A DNA stretch of 64,000 nucleotides. Source: Streptomyces pactum (GTDB taxonomy: Bacteria > Actinomycetota > Actinomycetes > Streptomycetales > Streptomycetaceae). The position numbers and the translations under genes were made by a program. The stretch lies in the NCBI RefSeq assembly GCF_002005225.1, contig NZ_CP019724.1:4342501-4406500 (forward strand). The letters run 5' to 3'. Below are positions 19,481-26,915 of the stretch, in pieces; position 1 is the stretch's first letter; each line of letters starts with the position of its first letter. Below the pieces are notes generated by a model. That model worked only from the letters and a program-made list of their open reading frames with translations. It searched no databases and was not told the DNA's origin.

Positions 19481-19695
19481 CTATCCACGGAGTTATCCAC
19501 AGGCACTGTCCACACGGTGGGGAAAAGAAAGACGATCTGTGGATAACCCGCCGGACATTGACGCCGGTGTGACGGAAGTACCGGTAACCGAAAACACGTT
19601 CGCCCCCTGACTGACCTGCGGAAACACAAGTCAGCGACAGGGGGCACACGTGTTCCCGCACGCTGTGCACAAGATCGGCCACCCGCTGTGGACAA
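19481..19695. promoter_or_regulatory. Cluster of DnaA boxes between crgA and the rhomboid gene
   Basis: Boxes seen are ctatccacg 19481, TTATCCACA 19493 (perfect), ctgtccaca 19506, reverse TGTGGATAA 19538 (perfect), reverse tgtgcacaa 19664 and reverse TGTGGACAA 19687 (perfect). The forward set faces the reverse set. Three perfect boxes in about 200 bases, roughly 31 kb from oriC, resemble the DnaA-titrating clusters described near oriC in S. coelicolor. Whether it is the same cluster I cannot say. Confidence 0.75.
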
Positions 19696-19702
19696 CGCGC
19701 GC

Positions 19703-20593
19703 TCAGGTGAGCTGGGCGGTCCTCAACAGGGTCAGCCCGACGACGGCCACGAGGACCAGGGCGCAGGTGCCGTACTGCACGAGCGTCCGCCGCTCACGCG
19801 GGGCGTGGAGCATGGCGTAGCCGATCGCGGCACCGGCGACGAGGCCCCCGATGTGGGCCTGCCAGGCGATGTTGAAACCCGGGCTGAACGTGAAGATCAG
19901 GTTGATCACCAGAAGGGCGACGACCGGCCGCATGTCCGCGTTGAGACGGCGGACGAGCGCGGCGGTCGCGCCGAAGAGGCCGAAGACCGCGCCGGAGGCG
20001 CCGAGGGTGGCCGTGGTGGGCGAGGCCAGCAGGTACGTGAGGGCGCTGCCGGCGAGGCCGGAGACGAGGTAGAGCGTGAGGTAGCGGGCTCTGCCCAGGG
20101 CTGCTTCGAGCGGTCCGCCGAGGAACCAGAGGCTGAGCATGTTGAAGCCGATGTGCCAGATCTCCTCGTGGGTGAACATCGTGGTCACCAGGCGGTACCA
20201 CTCGCCCTCGGCGACGCCCTCGGTCGGGACGAAGGGGGCGGGGGGCCAGCGTCCGATGAGCACCATGTCGCCGAGGAAGGACGACGGCAGCGCGTGGACG
20301 GCGATGAAGACCGCCGCGTTGAGCCCGATGAGGATCTTGGTGAGGAGATGGGGGTCGCCGGCGATGGTGCCGCCGGCCAGGGTGCGGGGCCGGGAGGCGG
20401 CGGGAGCGGGACCGGTGCCGGAGCGGCCCGTGGCGCAGTCGGGGCAGTGGAAGCCGACCGAGGCGTTGACCATGCAGTCCGTGCAGATGGGGCGTTCGCA
20501 CCGGGTGCAGCGGATGCCGGTCTCCCGGTCGGGGTGGCGGTAGCAGCCGGGCGTGCTCTGGGCGTCCGGTGCGCCGGCTGCCGCGTGGTCCAT
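19703..20593 (-). CDS. Rhomboid-family intramembrane serine protease with N-terminal zinc-binding motif
   Basis: 296 residues from the ATG at 20593. The first 60 residues carry a B-box-like cysteine/histidine set (CYRHPDRETGIRCTRCERPIC, split as C-x2-H and CxxC pairs, then HCPDC) that probably binds zinc. Six to seven transmembrane helices follow. The rhomboid dyad is present: Ser in GASGAVFG and His in AHIGG, with the supporting HIGFNML block. It cleaves transmembrane substrates within the membrane; the substrates are unknown. It is followed by a DnaA-box cluster and preceded by the cyclophilin gene. Confidence 0.93.
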   Translation of the reverse strand: MDHAAAGAPDAQSTPGCYRHPDRETGIRCTRCERPICTDCMVNASVGFHCPDCATGRSGTGPAPAASRPRTLAGGTIAGDPHLLTKILIGLNAAVFIAVHALPSSFLGDMVLIGRWPPAPFVPTEGVAEGEWYRLVTTMFTHEEIWHIGFNMLSLWFLGGPLEAALGRARYLTLYLVSGLAGSALTYLLASPTTATLGASGAVFGLFGATAALVRRLNADMRPVVALLVINLIFTFSPGFNIAWQAHIGGLVAGAAIGYAMLHAPRERRTLVQYGTCALVLVAVVGLTLLRTAQLT

Positions 20594-20650
20594 GGCTTCC
20601 CCTCGGTCGTCCTTCGGTCGCCCTGTGGGCGGCGGTGTGGGCAAAAGCAC

Positions 20651-20682
20651 CGCCCCGCCCATCTTTACGGATGAGCGGGGCG
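20651..20682 (-). terminator. Hairpin terminator after the cyclophilin gene
   Basis: The arms cgccccgcccat and atgagcggggcg pair with one or two mismatches, eight-base loop. On the minus strand the hairpin is followed by gcttttgcc. It separates the cyclophilin gene from the rhomboid gene. Confidence 0.7.
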
Positions 20683-20710
20683 TTTGGTTCCTGCCCTGTG
20701 TGCGGGGAGG

Positions 20711-21244
20711 TCAGTCCTGGCGTGTCTCGACGACGACGGACTCGATGACGACGTCGTGGAGGGGGCGTTCGGTGCGGGGGTTGGTCTGGGTGGCGGCGAT
20801 GGCGTCGACGACCTTCTGGCTGGCCGCGTCGGTCACCTCGCCGAAGATCGTGCGCTTGCGGTTCAGCCAGGTCGTCGGGGAGACGGTGATGAAGAACTGC
20901 GAGCCGTTGGTGTCGGGGCCGGCGTTGGCCATGGCCATCAGGTAGGGCTTGTCGAAGGCGAGGTCGGGGTGGATCTCGTCCTCGAACTGGTAGCCGGGGC
21001 CGCCGGTGCCGTTGCCGAGCGGGTCGCCGCCCTGGATCATGAAGCCGCTGATCACCCGGTGGAAGGCCGTGCCGTCGTAGAGCTTGCCGGTGGACTTCTC
21101 GCCGGTGGCGGGGTGGGTCCACTCCCGGGCGCCCTGGGCCAGCTCGACAAAGTTCCTGACCGTCCTGGGGGCGTAGTCCTGCAGGAGCCGGATCTCGATG
21201 TCGCCCTGGCTGGTCTTCAGGGTGGCGTAGAGCTGCTCGGCCAC
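20711..21244 (-). CDS. Cyclophilin-type peptidyl-prolyl cis-trans isomerase
   Basis: 177 residues from a GTG, with no signal peptide, so cytoplasmic. Cyclophilin motifs are clear: APRTVRNFVELA, TAFHRVISGFMIQGGDP (catalytic Arg and Phe), MANAGPDTNGSQFFI and IFGEV. It speeds proline isomerisation during protein folding. Its length and the insertion around EWTHPATGEKSTGKLYDG are typical for actinobacterial PpiA-type enzymes. It is a separate transcription unit with a terminator of its own. Confidence 0.96.
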   Translation of the reverse strand: MAEQLYATLKTSQGDIEIRLLQDYAPRTVRNFVELAQGAREWTHPATGEKSTGKLYDGTAFHRVISGFMIQGGDPLGNGTGGPGYQFEDEIHPDLAFDKPYLMAMANAGPDTNGSQFFITVSPTTWLNRKRTIFGEVTDAASQKVVDAIAATQTNPRTERPLHDVVIESVVVETRQD

Positions 21245-21685
21245 GTTGTGCCTTCCGTCGTCCTGTCGTGCTCGTTGATCCTTGCACGGTCGGGGGCGCG
21301 TGCAGCGCCTTCACGGCGGTTCCCGCCCCGATCAGGGGCGTGGGTCGCGGGGATCCCGCCGGGGTGCTCTGTCCCGTGGCCCTGGTCGAGTAGCCCTGGT
21401 CGAGTGGTCCTGGTCGAGTGGTCCCGGTCGAGTAGTCCTGGGTTACGGGCGCGGGGGGCCGATCCGTGGCATTGTCGTCGGCAGGCTCCCGTTGCCCGGA
21501 ATTCATCCGTTATCGACGGTGATCAACTCTTGTTCGCACCTTCATCACCCTTTGCACCAGGGGCCACGAAGGCATCGTCCGTGACCCGGATGCCCGCCCT
21601 CGCATGCCTGGCAGTGCGTCCGCAGGCATGATCCGTAAAAGGGTGGAAAGTCGAATTACCGTACGCCACCGAGGAGGAGGAACCC
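21245..21685. other. Divergent intergenic region
   Basis: About 440 bases between the divergent cyclophilin and DUF5324 genes. It contains a 14-bp tandem repeat (listed separately) and, near 21505-21560, the least GC-rich stretch of the region, probably the DUF5324 promoter area. No gene is visible. Confidence 0.5.
21380..21435. repeat. 14-bp tandem repeat, four copies
   Basis: Four consecutive copies of ccctggtcgagtag or one- to two-base variants. They lie in noncoding sequence upstream of the cyclophilin gene. No function is apparent; this is probably slippage. Confidence 0.8.
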
Positions 21686-22387
21686 GTGACCCGCATCGAC
21701 AGCGTGCGCGCCGCGACCGGTTCGGCGAAGGACAGCGTGCTGCACGCCGCGGAAGTGGTGGCGCCCTACGCCGACACGGCCAAGGACAGGGCCGCTCACT
21801 ACGCACAGGAGGCGCGCGGACGACTGGCGCCCAAGGTGTCGCAGGCCGCGTGCCAGGCCCGTCATCAGTACGGCGCGCATCTCGCGCCGCGACTGGAGCA
21901 GGCCCGTACGCATGTGCCGCCGAAGGTGGACGCGGCCGCTCAGGAGGCCGCCGTCCGTACCCGCCTGGCCGCCCGGCAGGCGGCCGAGTACTCCAGGCCG
22001 AGGATCGAGCAGGCGGTGGCCGCGGCGGGCCCCGTCCGGGACGAGGCCGCCGCACGGGGTGCCGCCGCGTTGGCCGCGCTGCGGGGCCAGGTCACGGCCG
22101 CGGAGATCCAGAAGCTGACGCGTAAGCATCAGCGTCGGGCCCGGGCCGGGCGTATCGCCAAGGTTCTGGCGGTGGCGGGCATCGTCGCGGGTGGCGCCTT
22201 CGCTGCCTGGAAGTGGTGGGACAAGCAGGCCAACCCGGACTGGCTGGTGGAGCCGCCCGAGGCGACGGAGGTTCCCGAGTCGGGACGGCTGACCTCGGTG
22301 GACGGCACCGGTGAGGCGATTCTCGACCCCGAGGTGCAGGCCAAGCAGGCGCAGGACGAGGCGGCGGAGGGCGACGAGCCCCGCTGA
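21686..22387 (+). CDS. DUF5324 family protein
   Basis: 233 residues from a GTG with a strong gaggaggagg ribosome site. The first 150 residues are Ala-rich amphipathic helices with repeating phrases such as VVAPYADTAKDRAAHYAQEAR, split over several heptads, reminiscent of apolipoprotein-like or YtxH-type helical proteins. One transmembrane helix (about 160-178) is followed by a charged tail with WWDKQANPDWLVEPPE. I associate this with DUF5324, restricted to Streptomyces-like actinomycetes. Function unknown. Confidence 0.85.
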   Translation: MTRIDSVRAATGSAKDSVLHAAEVVAPYADTAKDRAAHYAQEARGRLAPKVSQAACQARHQYGAHLAPRLEQARTHVPPKVDAAAQEAAVRTRLAARQAAEYSRPRIEQAVAAAGPVRDEAAARGAAALAALRGQVTAAEIQKLTRKHQRRARAGRIAKVLAVAGIVAGGAFAAWKWWDKQANPDWLVEPPEATEVPESGRLTSVDGTGEAILDPEVQAKQAQDEAAEGDEPR

Positions 22388-22404
22388 CCTTCGCCGGCGA
22401 TCTC

Positions 22405-22454
22405 ACATCGCTGCGGGGCGGGAGACCTCAGGGCCTCCCGCCCCGCAGCGATGT
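22405..22454. terminator. Perfect bidirectional hairpin terminator
   Basis: A 20-bp perfect stem (acatcgctgcggggcgggag and its complement) with a ten-base loop lies between the convergent DUF5324 and prenyltransferase genes. Its right arm overlaps the first bases of a parS site. Confidence 0.9.
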
Positions 22455-22467
22455 TTCACGTGAAACC
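22452..22467. promoter_or_regulatory. parS site (ParB-binding)
   Basis: TGTTTCACGTGAAACC matches the 14-bp parS core gtttcacgtgaaac exactly. It is the parS site furthest to the left in the window, about 28 kb from oriC. Confidence 0.95.
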
Positions 22468-22490
22468 GTCGAAGGCGTCGAGCCCGTCGC

Positions 22491-23267
22491 TCAGCGGCCG
22501 TAACGCCGTTCACGCAGGGAGTAGGAGCGCAGGGCACGCAGGAAGTCGATCTCGCGGAAGTCCGGCCAGTAGGTCTCACAGAAGTGGACTTCGGCGTAGG
22601 CGGACTGCCAGAGCAGGAACCCGGAGAGGCGCTGTTCACCCGAGGTGCGGATGATGAGGTCGGACTCGGACCGGGTCTTGGAGTACAGGTGCTTGGAGAT
22701 GTGCTCCATGGTGAAGGTCTCGATGAACTCATCGATGTCCCCGCCCTGGGAGCTGTGCTCGGTGAGGGCGGAGCGGACGGCGTCGACGATCTCTCGTCGG
22801 CCTCCGTAGCCCACGGCGACATCGACCTTGGTACCGCCCTTGCGGCCCTGGGTGGCAGCGGTGGCGGTCTTGAGGCGGGTCGCGGACTCGGCGGGCAGCA
22901 GGTCCAGGGCACCGACGACCTCGACGGGCCAGGGGTTGCCCGGCGCGGCGAGCCGCTCCACCACCTCGGCGATGATGTCGATGAGCGGGTTGAGTTGGTC
23001 TTCGGGCCGGTGGAGGTTGTCGTCGGAGAGCATGAACAGGGTGACGTGTTCGATCTGCGCGGAGTCGCACCAGCGCAGGAAGTCCTGCACTTTCGCCCCG
23101 CCGGCCCGGTAGCCCTCTCGTGGGTCGTCGATGCCGGACATCTTGGCCCATCGGCGGTTGCCGTCGAGCATGATGCCGATGTGCTGGGGGCGTGGGCGTC
23201 CCTCCAACTCCCTGACCAGCCGCTTCATATAGAGCGCGTCGAGAGCGGCCCGTACCTTCGCCCGCAT
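22491..23267 (-). CDS. Isoprenyl transferase (cis-prenyltransferase)
   Basis: 258 residues from the ATG at 23267, preceded by gaagggg; the extra 37 upstream residues are not family-like. Cis-prenyltransferase motifs are present: IGIMLDGNRRWAK with the catalytic Asp, LFMLSDDNLHRP, AVGYGGRREIVDA and the C-terminal DLIIRTSGEQRLSGFLLWQ. It condenses isopentenyl diphosphate in Z configuration. The sequence reminds me more of the short-chain Rv1086 (Z-farnesyl diphosphate synthase) branch than of the long-chain UppS branch, so I leave the gene symbol open. Confidence 0.93.
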   Translation of the reverse strand: MRAKVRAALDALYMKRLVRELEGRPRPQHIGIMLDGNRRWAKMSGIDDPREGYRAGGAKVQDFLRWCDSAQIEHVTLFMLSDDNLHRPEDQLNPLIDIIAEVVERLAAPGNPWPVEVVGALDLLPAESATRLKTATAATQGRKGGTKVDVAVGYGGRREIVDAVRSALTEHSSQGGDIDEFIETFTMEHISKHLYSKTRSESDLIIRTSGEQRLSGFLLWQSAYAEVHFCETYWPDFREIDFLRALRSYSLRERRYGR

Positions 23268-23695
23268 GGTTACCCCTTCCACCTCGTCGGTAGCGACCGG
23301 CGGCTCCGACGGCGATGAGCCACGTGGCACCGCGCCGCAGGGGTGTGGCGCTGGTGCCCTGTGGGGTGACGATATCAAGAGCAGACAGCACCTCCTCGAT
23401 GCTCGGCGGGGCCCCGGGGAGTCGGGGCGCGCCCAGGCGCCGCGGCCGCTCCGGTACGGCGGCGCGGTGAGGTGGACCGTCGGCGGGTCCGGCCAACTTT
23501 CGTGCCTGGTGGGGAGGTTGCGGACGTCGTCGGCGTCCGCTGTTCGAGGGGGACGGCCTGGTGTTCCGGGTCACTTTCAGGGTCCGCCCGGCACCGGCGG
23601 CGGCCGGTGCCCCGTGCTTGGCGGCGAGGCGGGCCGCGACAGCGCGCCCGGCCCGGATGAACCGCGTGACGGTGCCGCCGGCGCGGGCGCGAGAC
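23268..23695. other. Intergenic, no gene seen
   Basis: About 430 bases upstream of the prenyltransferase and downstream of the nuclease/phosphatase-fold gene. No convincing reading frame or RNA structure was found. The prenyltransferase promoter must be here. Confidence 0.45.
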
Positions 23696-24808
23696 TCACA
23701 AGCTGACGGCAGCCGCGACCGGCCGGTGGTCGCTGCCGGTGGCCGGCAGCAGCCACGCGCTCTCCGGCTCCACGCCGCGCACCAGGATCTGGTCGATCCG
23801 CACCACCGGGAACTTCGCCGGCCAGGTGAAGCCGAAGCCGTCCCCGGCCACCTCCTGGGCCGAGCGCAGCCGCGAGGTGATGCCGTTGAACGCGGGGTCG
23901 TCCACGGTGCCGTTCAGGTCGCCGAGCAGCACCACCCGCTCGTTCCGCTCGGCGGCCACGGCCCTGCCGAGCGCTTGCGCGCCCCTGTCCCGGGAGTCCG
24001 TCCAGAAGCCCGCCCTGGGGTTCACCCGTACAGACCCCAGGTGGGCCACGTACACCGCCAGCGGCCCCCGGTCCGTGGCCACCGTGGTGCGCAGCGCCCG
24101 GTTGTAGGCCATCTTGGTCCCGACCGGCTTGGTGTCCCCCAGCGGCCCGAAGTCCATCTTGATGTCGACCGGCCGGGTCCCGGACAGCGGCAGTTTGCTC
24201 CACAGCCCGACCGTGCCCTGGGCCGTGTGGTGCGGGTACTCCTTCGCCAGCTCCTTCTCGTACGTGCCCCTGGCCTGCGGGGTGATCTCCTGCAGTGCCA
24301 GCACGTCCGCACCGGAGGCGGCCAGGTCGCGGGCGGTGCCGGCCGGGTCGGAGTTGTCGGCGCCGACGTTGTGGCTCACCACGGTGAGGTCGCCGCCCGG
24401 GTGGGACTTGTCGACGAGCAGCCCGCCGAAGAGGTGCAGCCACACCGTGACCGGCAGCAGCAGCGCGACCACCGCGCAGGCGGAGCGGCGCCACAGCGCG
24501 CCGGCCAGCAGCACCGGGGCGAACAGGCCGAACCACGGCAGGAAGCTCGCGACCAGGCTGCCGAGGCCACCGATCCGATTCGGGATCTGCTGGTGCAGCA
24601 GCAGGAAAAGGCCCAGGAGCAGCGCCGGCACCGCGAGCACCGGGCCGCGCTTCCAGGGCTCCGGCCGGAATCCGTCGCGGATCGCCCGGCGTACGTCCGC
24701 GCGCCAGGTCCCGCCGGTGCCGGCCGCCGGGACACCGCTCCCGGTGCCCGGCGCGCGGGTAGCCGCCGGGCCGCCCGGTCCGGTCTCCGCCGAGTCCACC
24801 TGCGTCAT
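23696..24808 (-). CDS. Endonuclease/exonuclease/phosphatase (EEP) family membrane protein
   Basis: 370 residues from the ATG at 24808 with cgaggacaga upstream; the longer frame runs through repeat DNA. A Gly/Ala-rich tail is followed by three hydrophobic helices (about residues 50-130) and then an EEP domain with VVSHNVG, LALQEIT, VYVAHLGSVR, VLLGDLNGT and SDHRPV at the C-terminus. Those are the metal and catalytic residues of the DNase I/sphingomyelinase fold. The catalytic domain probably faces outward. The substrate may be nucleic acid or a phosphodiester lipid; sequence alone cannot decide. Confidence 0.88.
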   Translation of the reverse strand: MTQVDSAETGPGGPAATRAPGTGSGVPAAGTGGTWRADVRRAIRDGFRPEPWKRGPVLAVPALLLGLFLLLHQQIPNRIGGLGSLVASFLPWFGLFAPVLLAGALWRRSACAVVALLLPVTVWLHLFGGLLVDKSHPGGDLTVVSHNVGADNSDPAGTARDLAASGADVLALQEITPQARGTYEKELAKEYPHHTAQGTVGLWSKLPLSGTRPVDIKMDFGPLGDTKPVGTKMAYNRALRTTVATDRGPLAVYVAHLGSVRVNPRAGFWTDSRDRGAQALGRAVAAERNERVVLLGDLNGTVDDPAFNGITSRLRSAQEVAGDGFGFTWPAKFPVVRIDQILVRGVEPESAWLLPATGSDHRPVAAAVSL

Positions 24809-24852
24809 CCTCTGTCCTCGCTCACTGCCGCCCACTGCTACCCATGGCTGCT

Positions 24853-24906
24853 CCGCTGCCGCGCCTACTCGTCGCTGATCCGCTGCCGCGCCTACTCGTC
24901 GCTGCT
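24853..24906. repeat. 27-bp tandem repeat, two copies plus degenerate third
   Basis: Two adjacent copies of a 27-base unit (beginning ccgctgccgcgcctactcgt) lie between the EEP gene and the response regulator, with a decayed third copy up to about 24950. Noncoding. Confidence 0.75.
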
Positions 24907-25049
24907 CGCGGCTTCCCCGCTCGTCGCTGCTCGCTGCCGCGCCTCTTCGGCCCCGGGGGCCTGCCGCCAGTGAAAGCGACGCGGTGTTGCCGGCGCGTAT
25001 GCGGTTTTCGATACGCCGGCGATATGTACCGGCTCGTAGCCTTGAGGCC

Positions 25050-25745
25050 ATGCGTGTCTTGGTGGTCGAGGACGAGCCCTATATGGCAGAGGCCATCCGA
25101 GCCGGTCTGCGCCTGGAAGCGATCGCCGCCGACCTCGCGGGTGACGGTGACACCGCTCTGGAACTGCTCGGCGTCAACAGCTACGACATCGTCGTCCTCG
25201 ACCGCGACATCCCCGGCCCCTCCGGCGACGAGATCGCCACACGCATCGTGGCCTCCGGCAGCGGCATGCCGATCCTGATGCTCACCGCCGCCGACCGTCT
25301 CGACGACAAGGCTTCCGGATTCGGGCTCGGCGCCGACGACTACCTCACGAAGCCGTTCGAACTGCGGGAACTCGTGCTCAGGCTCAGGGCACTCGACCGC
25401 AGGCGCGCGCACCCCAGACCTCCCGTACGCGAGATCGCGGGCCTGCGCCTGGACCCGTTCCGCCGTGAGGTCTACCGCGACGACCGCTACGTCGCGCTCA
25501 CCCGCAAACAGTTCGCGGTGCTCGAAGTCCTCGTCACCGCCGAAGGCGGTGTGGTCAGCGCCGAGGAACTCCTCGAACGGGCGTGGGACGAGAACGCCGA
25601 CCCGTTCACCAACGCCGTGCGCATCACGGTCTCCGCACTGCGCAAACGCCTCGGCGAGCCCTGGATCATCGCCACCGTGCCGGGCGCCGGCTACCGCATC
25701 CACCCAGGACCCGGCACCGGACGTGAGGGTGGGGACCGCGGATAA
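25050..25745 (+). CDS. OmpR/PhoB-family response regulator
   Basis: 231 residues. The receiver domain (1-115) has VVEDEP, the phospho-acceptor Asp in VLDRDIPG, the Thr in MLTAAD and Lys in TKPFELREL. The winged-helix output domain (about 130-222) has LTRKQFAVLEVLV, the recognition helix FTNAVRITVSALRKRLG and the closing TVPGAGYRI. It binds DNA after phosphorylation by a sensor kinase. The expected kinase gene is not intact: only apparent N- and C-terminal scraps follow at 25755-25912, so this regulator is now an orphan or is served by another kinase. Confidence 0.95.
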   Translation: MRVLVVEDEPYMAEAIRAGLRLEAIAADLAGDGDTALELLGVNSYDIVVLDRDIPGPSGDEIATRIVASGSGMPILMLTAADRLDDKASGFGLGADDYLTKPFELRELVLRLRALDRRRAHPRPPVREIAGLRLDPFRREVYRDDRYVALTRKQFAVLEVLVTAEGGVVSAEELLERAWDENADPFTNAVRITVSALRKRLGEPWIIATVPGAGYRIHPGPGTGREGGDRG

Positions 25746-25754
25746 GCGGCCCGG

Positions 25755-25912
25755 GTGGGGCGTTCGCTCGCAATCCGCCTCAGCTACGCCGGATTCCGGC
25801 ATCCGCCCCAGGACCGTGGTGCTCGCTGCCGAGAACGGCGGCGAGCGGCTCACCCCGCGCTCCGCCGGGCGGAATGGGCATCACCGTGGAACTGCCCGCG
25901 ATGTCCCCGCGT
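25755..25912 (+). pseudogene. Probable remnant of the cognate sensor histidine kinase
   Basis: Ten bases after the regulator a GTG opens the frame VGRSLAIRLSYAGF, like the start of a histidine kinase entering its first membrane helix. It runs straight into RPRTVVLAAENGGERLTPR (another frame) and then, after a one-base shift at about 25870, GMGITVELPAM. The last two fit the end of the ATPase domain of such kinases, which typically reads IVRTVVLAHGG ... ITVELPA. The dimerisation region and nearly the whole catalytic domain are gone. Seen: the phrases. Inferred: an internal deletion with a frameshift. Confidence 0.55.
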
Positions 25913-25988
25913 GCGCCGGGCGGACGAGAGAAGCCGGGCCGCTCGGGCCCCCGTCCGCGCCACCGCGACGGCACACCGGCGCGAAAAA

Positions 25989-26026
25989 AGCCCCTCCGAA
26001 CCGCTTTTTCGCAGTTCGGAGGGGCT
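25989..26026 (-). terminator. Terminator after tRNA-Ala
   Basis: A perfect 13-bp stem (agcccctccgaac and complement), followed on the minus strand by a run of six T. It also faces the end of the kinase remnant. Confidence 0.9.
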
Positions 26027-26033
26027 TTACGCG

Positions 26034-26106
26034 TGGAGCCTAGGGGAGTCGAACCCCTGACATCTGCCATGCAAAGACAGCGCTCTACCAACTGAGCTAA
26101 GGCCCC
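26034..26106 (-). tRNA. tRNA-Ala (anticodon TGC)
   Basis: 73 bases on the minus strand. The acceptor stem GGGGCCT pairs with AGGCTCC, with discriminator A and no encoded CCA. The D-arm is TAGCTCAGTTGGTAGAGC, the anticodon loop TTTGCAT carries TGC, and the T-arm has GTTCGACTC. In many actinomycetes tRNA-Ile and tRNA-Ala lie close together downstream of gyrA; here nearly 14 kb separate them. Confidence 0.97.
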
Positions 26107-26284
26107 GGAGGAAGCGTCCGGCCGGGAAACCTCGTGCCGGCGGGCGCCGCACACAAGAGTACCGGGTCGCCCCCCGTATCTCACAAATGATTGGGGCTCC
26201 CGGGGAAACACCACGCTCCGTAAGATGCTCGGCGTGGTTCGCTGGAGCGAACTGCGGTTTTTGGGGAAGCGATGGGGAGACGCA

Positions 26285-26833
26285 ATGGACGCCGCACAGC
26301 AGGAAGCCACCGCAAGAGCGCGGGAACTGCAGCGGAACTGGTACGGGGAGCCGCTGGGGGCGCTCTTCCGCAGGCTCATCGACGATCTTGGTCTCAACCA
26401 GGCTCGTCTCGCGGGGGTGCTGGGGCTGTCCGCACCGATGCTGTCGCAGCTCATGAGCGGCCAGCGGGCGAAGATCGGCAATCCCGCGGTGGTGCAGCGG
26501 GTGCAGTTGCTGCAGGACCTGGCGGGTCAGGTCGCGGACGGCAGCGTGAGCGCGGCCGAGGCGACGGAGCGCATGGACGAGATCAAGAAGTCGCAGGGGG
26601 GCTCGGTGCTCAGCAACACCACGACGACCACGAGTAGTTCGGGAGCGCCCACGGTCAAGCGGGTGGTCCGCGAGATCCAGTCGCTGCTGCGCTCGGTGGC
26701 GGCCGCCGGGGACATCATCGACGCGGCGGACGCCCTGGCCCCGTCCCACCCGGAGCTGGCGGAGTTCCTGCGGGTCTACGGCGCGGGCCGCACCTCGGAC
26801 GCGGTGGCGCACTACCAGTCCCACCAGAACTGA
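26285..26833 (+). CDS. Helix-turn-helix DNA-binding protein
   Basis: 182 residues from the ATG at 26285 with ggggaga upstream; a start at 26225 is possible but has no ribosome site. Residues about 22-65 form an XRE-like helix-turn-helix (LGLNQARLAGVLGLSAPMLS ... GQRAKIGNP). A linker rich in Thr and Ser (TTTTTSSSG) leads to a C-terminal helical domain. It precedes a Ser/Thr kinase gene on the same strand by 82 bases, so the two may be coregulated and the Ser/Thr-rich linker could be a kinase target, which is inference. No toxin-like partner is adjacent. Confidence 0.85.
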   Translation: MDAAQQEATARARELQRNWYGEPLGALFRRLIDDLGLNQARLAGVLGLSAPMLSQLMSGQRAKIGNPAVVQRVQLLQDLAGQVADGSVSAAEATERMDEIKKSQGGSVLSNTTTTTSSSGAPTVKRVVREIQSLLRSVAAAGDIIDAADALAPSHPELAEFLRVYGAGRTSDAVAHYQSHQN

Positions 26834-26915
26834 TCCGGGGTCCGGTCGCCGGGAGGGGCGGCGGCCGGACCGCGGGAGTGGCGCGACAGGTCCCAGGGAG
26901 GAGCGGCGCACAGCC

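Noticed and set aside
26285..26833. HTH gene as an antitoxin of a toxin-antitoxin pair
   Set aside because: No small toxin-like gene flanks it; the neighbours are a tRNA and a protein kinase.
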